DNA from: Symsagittifera roscoffensis
Lineage: Eukaryota > Xenacoelomorpha > Acoela > Convolutidae
Reading direction: 5' to 3'
Assembly (NCBI RefSeq): GCF_963678635.1
Contig: NC_087062.1
Location: forward strand, 4,764,193 to 4,828,192
Length of the DNA: 64,000 nucleotides
Below the pieces are notes generated by a model. The model was given only the letters and a program-made list of their open reading frames with translations, did not search any database and was not told where the DNA came from. Both the position numbers and the translations under genes were made by a program. Shown here piece after piece: positions 45,401 to 55,785 of this stretch. The number at the start of each line of letters is the position of its first letter. Position 1 is the first letter of the stretch.

Positions 45401-48400
45401 GTGGCCCCATAAGTGGACACTAATTGACCCTGGAGTCCATACATGCTGTACACTTTGACTTCCGGCTCTGCATTTGTGGATTTTTGTGTGGCTCTTTTCT
45501 GGTCCAGTTGGTGCAGCCAGTAATCGGTGTCACCGCTTGAAGATTCGGAACCTAAATGAAATGAAACATAAAAAAAAAGTTTTCTGTCTGAGTCTGAACA
45601 AAATTTTGGAAAGGATTGGCTTAACATTTTAGCTTAATGGGTTGGCTTATTGATAACTTGATGCTGGAAATTAAAAAGATTTGATGATTATGTTGGAGCT
45701 GTTTAGAAAGCTTCTCGGTTTACATTAGATCTATTTCGGCGTGAAGTAATTTTCTGATGTCTTGAACTTGCATTTTAGATTTGAATCATTTTACGCATTG
45801 TTAAAAATAAATGTACTCAAACCGGGTAGCGTTTAATTCTTGATCAACAGAAACACCTCAGCAACTTGAAATTTTGTTGATTTTACACAAAACTGCAACG
45901 TGTCAAAATCAAATTTGCCAACTTTTGCTTTGATTGACACTAAACCCACAAACTTTGAGCCGTAATTTCAAGAAACAAGGAAAACTTTTGATAGAGCACG
46001 AATCACGCTCAAAAAAGCTTTATTATGATATCTTTCTGAAAAACATACGATTTTTTTAATGCTAACATTTTTATATATTTTTTTAAAGATACACATGACC
46101 AGATGGAAAATTCTGTTTCGCCTTCGTTATCCGGAAGAACCAACTTTTTCGTCTATTTTCAATATCTTTCTTGAGAAAAAGTTGAATAAAGAAATACTCG
46201 TTTTGTTTATGAAAGGGTTTGATTGTTGGGCGGTTTTGTCAGCAAATTGACAGCTCATCGTATTCATTCAACTGTATTCATTTTTGCCCTAAAAACAAAA
46301 AAAACTAAATTGTTAAACTGGTTCTTCTGTGGAAATAATAGTATGACCAATTATTTTACGTCAATCAATTTAGGAATCAGTTGGAAGGCGAAACAATCCC
46401 GCGAGCAGATTGATTTGAATAACGCTCTCAGCATCATATATAAAGTCGTCTAAGCACACAAATTTGTCAGAATATTACAATTTTGGCAACTTTCAAACAC
46501 CCAAAATATTATTAAAAAAGATTGCAGGCGAAACGTTTTTTTTACATTTGACTATTTGAGCTCGGGGAAGCTGAGCAGTCCCAAAACTTGTGAACTTTTA
46601 GGATCCTTCAAAGCAGTTGCAGTTCTATTATTTTCAGCCTTCTTTATCTTTTTTAAACGCCACCCTCCAACATCCTTTTAAATCCCTCCAAAAATGGTTA
46701 AATTAAAAGTCAAAACACCTTCGAAGAAAAAATCTCATCAAACACAAATATTGCACCCCTTTGTTTTGAATTCAGGTCAACAAGAGAGCTTGTTTCAAGG
46801 CAAAGCCCTGAATGTTCCGACTGCCTTTCGATGTGCCCGCTGGAGTTTTTGAAGAAAAAGAAGATAAACTTCAAAATCTTTTTTCATACGCACCGCCAAT
46901 TAAGATGTGCTGTTTTGCATTCAATATCACATAAATTAGATCAATTAGATTGCCTCACTTCTATTTGGAATGATTTTTGAGAGTGATCAAATCGCCGCTG
47001 ACATTTTTGCATAATAAATGGCTATGCATGATCAGTCGGTTAAAGATACACCAGCATAAGCAAGTTTTTGAATTTATACTTAGATGTAATATAGTCATTT
47101 TTTACCATTTGTTGAATAACAAAATGATCATAATTGATTGCTTAGATGTGCCTAATTTGTGAAAACTATTTAAGGAAAACTATTTAACAAAGGAATTTTC
47201 AAAGAGTTACCAGTCTAGATGTATGACAACTGTCTTCACTGGCCAATTTTCAAAAACTGCCATATCTGCTTGCTAACCGGTATATAAAAAACCAATTTTG
47301 TATCAATACTACCTAAAAGTTGTATATCAACAGTTGTTAAGTTGCAACGCTATACTATTTTTTTTGGGTGGTTTTAAAAAGTATCCTATCTTTGGTTTAC
47401 TGACCCTTCGGCCTGCTAGTCAGAGCAATATGACATTGAACTCTTAGGGCTGAAATAATAAAAACGATGCAGTTTCTACTCTTGTTTTACTCAGGGTTGA
47501 TTTCTAACTGTGGCGATAATTCAGAATCTTAATAAAGCAAGCATAAATTTTAATGTTTTTGGAACCAGGTGAAAACAATTATTTAAAGCAAGGGCGGATT
47601 TAGGGGGATGCCTTTTTTTATCTCCCCCTCAGGGATTCGACCCCCTACCGACCAAAAGGGACCCCATTTTACTATTTTGAGATATCCATACTTGGTGACG
47701 GACCGTAAAAAATTTCTAAAGGCACCTTGGGCGCCAATATATACTAAATTTGAGTGGGGAGCGCGCGCCAATTTTTTGGTCGAAATTTTCCAAAAAGTGC
47801 CTAAAAACGCCTTTTTTGACCTGTTTTTTAAAAATTCGCTGCGTTGCAGAAAATTTAAACAAGAAAGAGTCTTTTTAAGGCTTTGGGAGAGCTCTGAAAA
47901 TCAATTTGGTCGACCTAAAAAAAGGTCAACAAAATTTTCGATTTTTTTTGAAAATCAGTCCCCCCTCGACAAAATCCTAGATCCACCCCTGATTTGAAGT
48001 ATTTATTATATAACTTGATATTTATCACTTTAAAATGTTAAGAACTAACCAAGCACGATCCAGTACTAAAACTTATGATATATTCATAGTTTGAGACAGA
48101 GAAAATATAATACAGCTTAAAAATCAGTTGCATCTTTCTCTCCTTTAACCTCATAAGAATACCAGTATATACTAGATCTATTGAGACTAAGAAATGTCAA
48201 AGTAAGATTAAGATTGATATCAGAATAAGACCGCAAATTTTGAAGCGCAGTCTCTTATTTACAGAGGCTTCTCACAACATGTTGCCTCGACTAAACCCTT
48301 GATATCAGCTTCGGCTGAGTGGTTTTCGAGAGGAGTTAAAAAATTCAAAAAACGCACAAGAAATCAAAACAGTGATTTTTCCAAAGGATATAATTTTTTA

Positions 48401-50567
48401 AACAAAATTTACGTCGCTGTTTAATCTGGTGAGTTTCATTCAACATGTTTTTTTGATTGAACACAAAATCTCAATTTGGGGGTATAGTTTTCGACAAAAT
48501 TCAAAGAACTTCAAAAGCAGTCAATTAATCTAACAATTGATTTTTCTAAAAATTTTGAATGTTTGTGAAAATTTTTGAGCGCAGCCGCTAACGCAAGTGA
48601 GCTTTTGTCAAAAAAATCAAAAAGTGGACATTTCTGAAGGCCATACGTTTTTGTGTAAAAGTTTTTGGGCGTAGCTGCTTCTGCTGTGAAGCATCTCACA
48701 GCCTTTTCTATCCGATGAATCTAAAGTCTCTCAGATTTCGAAGCATAGTTTTTGAGAAAATGAAAAAAAAATCTAAAAATTTGAGGCAAATATTCGCCCC
48801 AGAGACTTTATTGACGGTTGTAGAAAGTGGGGTACGGTAGAAAAAGAATTACGTAAGCACACAGGGGATTAAGCGTATTTTCTATTGGTATCCTTTTTTT
48901 GAAAATCAGCACTGTCTGTTTTTGAGAAAAACTAAACTTTTTGAAAAAAAAAGCGAAAATTTTTCCCAAAGCGTCACAAAAAGAATTATAGAAAAAACCC
49001 GATCCCAATATTTTTTTGGCTTTTTTCCAGTTTCCCATCCCCCTCGGAAAATTACCAAACAAAGTTGTTCACACGGCAATTTGCATGCTAGAAATGTTGT
49101 AGAAATTTGTTCACCTGTTCACGCTGACACGTTTTATTGCAATTTATAACATCAAAAACCATTTTAAATAGACTTTCATCTAATGGATTTCAGAAAAAAT
49201 CAAAGGGGGGGGGGGGAACTGGAAAAGAGCCATTTTTTTCATAAACCCTATTTTGCATAATATCCCTACAGGAATTTGCCACGAAAAGATTCAGTTTAAA
49301 CAAGTGAACATATTTGGCTCTTTTCTACTCCCCAACCTATGTTTGCCGTGGCCTTATTAGTCTGTATGTAAATTTTCATAACAATCGGACAATGTGGTCA
49401 ACAAATTTACATGTAAAAATTTGCAGGTGGGGGAAAAAGGAAAAAGAGCCCCCAACCTTTCATTTTCAATTTTGATTTTCTTAACGTTGTCATAATGCAA
49501 AGAAATTTGGCCAGGTGAACAAACTAACAACTGTGAACACATTTGTTATTGACACCTTACATTGAAAGAAGGCGTATTTAAGCGTAACCAGCGAAACGAC
49601 TTTACAAATAGGAAACTTGAAAAGTGAGGAGAGATAAGTGAAGAGACCCATATTTTTACAACAATTCTTACACGCAAAGTGATTTATCGGCAAATTTATT
49701 GGCAACTTTATAATTAAAAGTTCAAAGGGGGTCAAAATCTTAAATCCGCTGGTGGTTGTTTTTCACTGCCCCATCTTTCAATTTGAGCTTTGAAAAACTA
49801 CTTTAAAGTTGTTACTATGCAATGAATCTTGTCAGACATGTAATTGTCACAACTGCAGAAATCAACACAAATTCAAATGAACTTTGGAAAACTGGAACTC
49901 GGGAATATCTCCCCTGGGTGCTACCCTAAATTCTGTTTTATTATTATGATTATTGTAAGCAAACATACAATTGCAAACAAAAGTTTTAAGTTGTAAAATA
50001 ACATTTAAAAAAGAAAAAATGCGAAAACTTGAAAATCGGAAGAGGGAGTGAAAAAAAAACAAGAGCCCTTTATACACTCATACCTGCTTGCGTTGAAGTG
50101 TCCGGCTGCTTCGAAATGATTGAAGAGTTGGCATTGAAGCCTTTGGCAACCGGCAGTGATGACTTCTTGTTAGCAAACACAACCGAACTCTGGTTGGACT
50201 GCTTTCTCTGGTCTCGCTTCTGATTCACCCAGTAAGCAGTATCGTTTGATGACTCAGACCCTTTTTTGCTACTTCTACCGGCTTTCGACGAGAACGAGTT
50301 TTTCTGGAATTTCTTTTCACGTTGCTGGTTCAACCAGAACTCGGTGTCGCTGGACGAAAAAGTAGCGGCGGTAAATTGAGACGATCTTTTTTCAGCTGGT
50401 TTATTCGACTGACTATTTGCAGTGCCATTGTTGTTTTTGATTTCACTGCTGATAACGCCATTGCGAACATTTGGGTTTCGATTGCTGCTGTTGCTGTTGT
50501 TGTTGTTGTTGTTGGTGTTATTGTTTACTTTTGTATTGCTTTCGATGGAGTCGCGGTATTTCCACAT
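39222..50567 (-). CDS. Unknown multi-exon gene with DT-x-[FY]-W repeats, right copy (incomplete)
   Basis: This copy mirrors the left gene. Exons are A 50567-50084, B 45551-45192, C 44932-44601, D 44255-43818, E 40179-40043 and F 39430 to the gap at 39222. All splice sites used on the left are conserved here, as is the C-D phase mismatch, so the mismatch is unlikely to be a sequencing error. Intron A-B is about 4.5 kb against 10 kb on the left. The Asn run and a Thr run differ in length, and a few residues are replaced. No disabling change is visible. Confidence 0.6.
40043..40179 (-). CDS. Exon E, right
   Basis: The splice sites are the same as on the left (TTGTGCAG|AC and TTCAGA|GTGAGC). It is 137 bases with one replacement (Ser to Gly) against the left copy. 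Confidence 0.75.
43381..43625. mobile_element. Decayed CAGGGGCGGA-family element in intron D-E
   Basis: The GGAGCGGATCTAAG start and the AAATCAGCTACTG end, with the shared internal ATCAACCAAATTAATTTTCCGA region, place it in the hAT-like family. The left arm retains only the end region (about 34,730-34,810). No clean target duplication is visible. Confidence 0.5.
43818..44255 (-). CDS. Exon D, right
   Basis: The acceptor CAAACAG|CCGAAG and the donor CTGG|GTAAAA are both conserved. About four of 146 residues differ from the left. Confidence 0.68.
44601..44932 (-). CDS. Exon C, right
   Basis: It is 332 bases, with the same acceptor and GTGAGT donor as on the left and no amino-acid differences seen. 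Confidence 0.72.
45192..45551 (-). CDS. Exon B, right
   Basis: It is 360 bases, three fewer than on the left because of one missing Thr codon. The CATTTAG|GTTCC acceptor and CAGG|GTCGGA donor are conserved. Confidence 0.7.
46640..48225. repeat. Single 1.8-kb-array unit, right arm
   Basis: This is the reverse-complement counterpart of one left-array unit, about 1.58 kb long. It is shorter because it lacks the 155-base MITE and about 75 bases at the unit edge. It includes the long MITE at 47,589-47,991 and the empty target of the short one at 47,079-47,086. Confidence 0.85.
47589..47991. mobile_element. hAT-like MITE, long form, right arm
   Basis: The ends CAAGGGCGGATTTAGG and ATCCACCCCTG are flanked by ATTTAAAG (47,581-47,588) and ATTTGAAG (47,992-47,999), which match at 7 of 8 bases. 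It is the reverse-oriented counterpart of 24,616-25,010. Confidence 0.85.
48226..50083. other. Intron A-B remainder, right arm
   Basis: This AT-rich intron contains G-run and GGCTC-family fragments near 49,207-49,235 and 49,345-49,452. No further exon is seen. Confidence 0.45.
50084..50567 (-). CDS. Exon A, right: Asn-rich start and two DT-x-W motifs
   Basis: It runs from the same ATG as on the left to the donor GCAG|GTATGA. The Asn tract is interrupted differently. Replacements against the left copy are few, and several codons differ only at the third base. Confidence 0.65.
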
Positions 50568-50820
50568 AAGGACCAGACCAGAACAGGAAGGTTTGAACAA
50601 CAAGGCGATAATTCAAATCGAGTGTAGAAAATAGTTGAGATTCTTGGAAAAGCGTAAGTTTGTTATCATTGTTAGTTAACAAGCCACGTGCTTGGTGTAT
50701 GCTTGTTCCTCATTTTTTCAATGGCATTTGAACTACTTTTCTGTAAGTCGAACAATAAGATACAGTTTAACTGAAACTAAATTGAGCTAATGTTCCTGGA
50801 ATGCAAATAGGGTTGTTGAA

Positions 50821-51019
50821 TCTTTTTCCTTTCCCCCCACCTGCAATTTTGTACATAGAAAATTTTTTTGACCACATTGTCTGATTGTTATGAAAATTTA
50901 CTTACAGACTAATAAGGTCACGACAACCATATTTGGTCTTCATACTCAACCTCGTAAAACCACTCGTTACACTAATATATTGAAGCTCGTGTGAGGTGGG
51001 GGGGGGATCGGAAGAAGAG
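50821..51019. mobile_element. Decayed GGCTC-ended MITE, right arm
   Basis: This is the counterpart of the left element at 21,784-21,988, with both ends eroded (TCTTTTTCCTTTCC start, GAAGAAGAGC end). It abuts the next element. Confidence 0.6.
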
Positions 51020-51027
51020 CTGGGTTA

Positions 51028-51231
51028 GGCTCTTTTTCCTTTTCACCCCACCTCACACGAGCTTCAATATATTAGTGTAACGAGTGGTTTTACGAGGCTG
51101 AGTATGAAGACCAAATATATTTATCGTGGCCTTATTAGTCTGTATGTAAGTTTTCAAAACAATCGGACAATGTCGTCAACAAATTTACATGTTTACAAAA
51201 TTTGCAAGTGGGGGGAAAAGGAAAAAGAGCC
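51028..51231. mobile_element. GGCTC-ended MITE, right arm
   Basis: The ends GGCTCTTTTTCCTTTTCA and GGAAAAGGAAAAAGAGCC are flanked by CTGGGTTA (51,020-51,027) and CTGGGTTG (51,232-51,239), a 7-of-8 duplication. It corresponds to the left element at 21,506-21,722. Confidence 0.8.
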
Positions 51232-54179
51232 CTGGGTTGTTCTGTTAAAGCTTCCCCTCAAGTCAAAATACAAAATATAGCCCACACATTGTAATGTTAT
51301 GCTATTATGAGGGGCTATTTTCAGGGGCTAAAAGGGGAAAACTCTTTAAACTTTGCTAGATTCTTGCTAAAAATCTGGAGAAGGAACATTACACTAGTTT
51401 TCTTGCTGCATTTTGCATATTATGTTGCTTGTTATACAATTTTCATTACATTATTACACTATTAAACATTTTGCAAACTTTTGTAATTATTTTAACCATA
51501 TTATCGGATTGTTACAAAAACTTGCATGCTGATTATTTAGATCATGACAGAAAGGCCCTTTTCCAATCGCCACATTTCAAGTTTTTCCTTTTCACAGTAG
51601 TCTTACGTGTTGTTATGGCTGAATTGGTGATGTTAGGCTGAATAGTATAAACAAATGTGTTTATAATAATCATAATAACATGCAAAGTTTTATACGTTAA
51701 ATTATAATACGCAAAGTTTTTTTTTAAAATTATAATTCAAACGAGTGGAGTGGAGAAGAGCCGACAAAGACAAAAATATTTGGTCTTCATACTTTATTCC
51801 TTTGATAATAAGGACCGGAAAAAAACTTTAAATAACTCAATTAAACTTAGGCTTTCAGATTAGTCGTCAACAATTTTCTCATAATTGGACATCTATCAGA
51901 CAAAAGTTTTTGGCATTTCCAGAATAGAGGAATTTGAACAAATTTTCATGAATCTGAACAGTTTTGTGAACTATTCAAAAATGTATAACTCAGATAAAAA
52001 TCAATTTTATGATGAAACGAGCGGTTTTCTAATGTGAATTATTAATGCCAATTATTAACATGCCAACTTTTCATACCTATCCTATATTATCGAAAGAAGT
52101 TGCACGAGTAAAAATTGAAGGAGAAAAATATAAGGCAGGTTGAAATAAAAAGCTTCAGTTTGTGTTATATTAATTTTGGCAAGCTGCATATGAAAAGAAA
52201 CCGTAATCGTAAAAAGGAAATTGTATCACGTGCCATTTTCAACAGTTGGCCCAAGTGAACAAAAGTTAGGTCATTAGGTCGAGGTCAAATCACTGGTTAG
52301 TGATCGGTGGAAGAATCACAAGTTGGTGACCGGTGGAAGAGACCTTAGCAACAACTTAAGTGAATTGATCGCACAAAATCAAACTCTGGAGAACGATTGC
52401 CAAAAAATTTCTTCAGGATGAATGATAAATAAGTCAAATTCTCAAATGCATAACAATCAATGTTTTCAAAGGTGTAATCAACAGTTTGAAAAAAATTCAA
52501 GAAGCTTAAATATTATAGATGCAATTTTTTTCTTAAAAAAATTATTTGGAAAAAAAACGACTAAAAATACGTTTTGAGCACTTTAAAAGGATAGTTGACC
52601 AAAAAACTTTTGTTATTGTTTTTGGGCGCGCGCTCCCTCAAATTAAGTTATATTGGAGCAAAAGCCACCAATAGAAACTTTTGGTATTGGCCAGCTTTTG
52701 CATGGTTTTCTTCATTTTCAAGAATTTTGCAAAGTTCGCATGCTAAAAACGTTCAAGACCGCTAAAAAATTTCACTCAAATTTAAACAATGGGATTCAGG
52801 ATTATCTTAATTGGCCCATTCAAAGGGAAGGATACTACCTGGATACCTTGATTCTTTTTGGCTGATATCTATGTGATTGGCTGTTGAAACTTGATCGGAA
52901 ACCCTATATGAAACTTTTTGATATCAGCGCAAAGTTCTGACTTTTCCAAATAAATTTTGACATACCTCAATTTTTTTATTAGAAATAATTTTGATTACTG
53001 AAAATTGAATTTTAATTTTGCTTTGTTTTCCTCAAAAACCAATACAGAAAAAACACAATTTTAGTCACATAAAACCAATAAAAAGCAATGGCTCACAAGA
53101 TACCCGCCGTGCACATCTTGTTTGCGTTTTGAGCATCCTAAAGGAAGACTTCACTGCGCGCAAAAAATTAGACTGAAAAAACTTCAGCTTTAAGTTTGTT
53201 CGCGGGTTAGAAAAGACGGCCAACGTTCATTAGAGCCAACTCAAACTTCAGGTTCAAAGGCGGAAAAAGTGGAAAAAAGCTGGGCTGGCAAAATTTCAGC
53301 TTTACTTCCTTTAAAAAGGCTGAAGTAAAGATGAGCTTTTGCCAATCTGTTTTTCAATTTTTTCAAGTTTGAATTTGGATTTTGAATTAGTTCTAATGAG
53401 CTTTGCCCTTATTTTATTGTTCGGGAACAAATTGATGGCTGGGGGGGGGTGGAGTGACACAAAAATCATAAGGCTAACCACACTGGACACCCTTATGAAT
53501 TCCCATTTCGCTTTTCTAAACATGTGCAAATAACTCTGAAAGAGTAGCAGCGATTGATAAAATATTTGAACTTTGTTTTCTTGCTCCATGTTTCTAGGAA
53601 AGTAAAAAAAAATAGATATGCTTGGGTTGGTTATTATTTAGGCTGATTTCGGCAATCACTTTTTGATTTTTTATCGAAACTTTTTTTTAACGCAATTGAG
53701 ATGTCGACGCTCTGAATTTACGTGCAATTTAGTTTTGATTCAAGTTACGCTATTTTTGGACAGTTTTTTCTAGAAGTAATTTTCATTAGTTTCATTAACT
53801 ATTTTTACTTATAACTGTGATTTTGTGCATGCGTCGCTTCGAATCTTCATCTTCTCTATTGTCTTCATTTTGTGTAAAAGCATTTGGTATTTGGTTGTTT
53901 TTACCAATTTTGGTCACCAAAAAAGAGTTCTTGTGAGGTATCATATAACATTAGTCGAAAGTATCATATATAAAAAGATTGGTAACTTCAGTATGAACAT
54001 TACGAGGTCAAACTGTGAACTGGATAGGTTCACAATTCTGTGTCTATATCTTCGTGGACTCCAGAGAGAAGTCTCTAAACATACTTCAAAGTGTATTAGC
54101 TTCCACTGACAAATTTCTTGTGGATTTCGCGTACAAATACCAGAAACGTAAAATTTTTGTCGGCACATAAATTTTGCTA
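51232..54179. other. Intergenic region, right arm
   Basis: This mirrors 18.5-21.5 kb. It holds a decayed CAGGGGCGGA-family body near 52,540-52,660 and an imperfect inverted repeat near 53,240-53,390. No supported genes; the open stretch at 53,311-53,589 is not conserved as a frame in the left arm. Confidence 0.45.
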
Positions 54180-54625
54180 CGGATTCAGCAACAAGCGAAT
54201 ATAAGTAATTGATCCAGATTTGGCAGGTGTAAAAGGGTTCTGCAAAATTTTGCGGATTCCGCTTACAGTTTGCGGATTTTTTTTTACAATTTACGGAATC
54301 CGCCTAAAATTTGTGGATTCGGCTTACAATCTGCGGATTTCACTTACAGTTGAGGATTCCACGACAGCTTCATTTCACAATACATATATATTATTAATTG
54401 TTTATGGATTCCAGAAACTGTTCCGGATTCCGCAAATTTTGTTGCGGACTCCACAAGTTTTGTTGCAGGTTCCGCAAAAGTGCCTCTTTTTGGAGCGATT
54501 TTGAGCATTACAGTGTTTTAGCTTTTTGTTCGTGGAATCCAAGACAGCAAAGAAGATTAAAGCAAAAAAGCAATGTTGCGGATTCCGCAACAATTCTGTT
54601 TTGGCTTCTTGCGGAGTCCACTTAC
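54180..54625. repeat. Degenerate GCGGATTCCGC array, right arm
   Basis: TTGCGGATTCCGCTTACAG and related copies recur every 20-25 bases. It is the reverse complement of the 18.0-18.5 kb array. The overlapping open stretches at 54,220-54,649 are products of the repeat. Confidence 0.7.
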
Positions 54626-55251
54626 AATTCCCAAAATGCACAATCGTAATGAATAGAAACTGGTAAAAAAATTTTGAACGGGCTTTTTAATGACATGTTC
54701 TGTTTTGATCTTATATAAATAGTTAGGAAATTAGATGAAAAAGAAGATATTGATAATTTTTGAACCATTTTCAACAAACGGAATAATTAAATTTTTTCTG
54801 TCTATTTGGGTTTCGAACAATTAAAGGCTATTGTTATTATCAAATATTTGGATGAGACCCAAAAATTGCACAATTTTGACTTTCTTTTTTGTAGACCAAT
54901 GCGTATACACACTCTTTTTTAAATTACAAATGAACATAACGGCATAAAATTTACAGAAACAGTTGAAAATTCAAGCATGGTTTTATTTCGCGTGAATGCG
55001 TCAAGTAAAATCACGCGATTTTCCGATTCAAAAGACGTCAGCATTTTAAAAAATGCTAAAAATGGACAGCACATTAAAATGTTAATTTTACCTGATTCTA
55101 GCAAAAAAGCAACTTTGGTACATTAGAAAATTCAACAAAGCAAGTTTGGCACATTAGAGTCGACCAGGTTTGAAAGTTACGCGTCTTAACTAAAATTATT
55201 TTTGCATCATTTGCGATAGTGACGCAAGTTCAAACTTCGATGCACTTTTCA

Positions 55252-55259
55252 TATAAATA
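55252..55259 (+). promoter_or_regulatory. TATA box of right SNTX-like gene
   Basis: TATAAATA lies about 120 bases upstream of the GTAAGT donor of exon 1. The 35 bases before it, including GATAGTGACGCAAGTTC and TTCGATGCAC, are strongly conserved in both left-arm promoter copies. One of those copies reads GTGACGTAAG, a CRE/ATF-like site. Confidence 0.55.
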
Positions 55260-55372
55260 TACAAATCAAATAAAACAAACATATTATTTTCTTCTTGGTT
55301 ACAATTGAAAACAGCTAAAAACAAATTACACAGAAAATTCAACAACTGGTTTGAACGGCTAAATATAACCAG

Positions 55373-55747
55373 GTAAGTCTTCTCTGCTATGTTTTACTTG
55401 TTTAAATTTTGAAAATTTTATTTTGTTTCCCATTTTTTTCATGGATGTAAATTTTTTTTCAAATACCAAATTTAACGCTTATTGAGGTAGTTTGAAGTTT
55501 TCTAACTTGAGCAGCATTTTGATAACTGAATAGATACGGTAAATAACAGCAGATTGTGGGCAAAATCTTTTCAGGTGAACATATTGGACCCAAACTAGTT
55601 TTCTGAAAGCAGCCTATTTTGATGACGGAGATCGTTTTTAACCATTTTGGCTATTGTTAAAAACTAGTTTTGGCAATTGCAAGGGCTCAAACTGACTTAT
55701 ACTGCTAAGCGTTTTGTATTAATTGTAAATATAAATTCATTGTTTAG
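55373..55747 (+). other. Intron in 5' leader of right SNTX-like gene
   Basis: The donor AACCAG|GTAAGT and acceptor TTGTTTAG|GAGAATTG are both conserved on the left. It separates a non-coding exon 1 from the coding exon. Confidence 0.65.
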
Positions 55748-55785
55748 GAGAATTGATTTACTCTGTCATCAAAACGGTCTCCAAA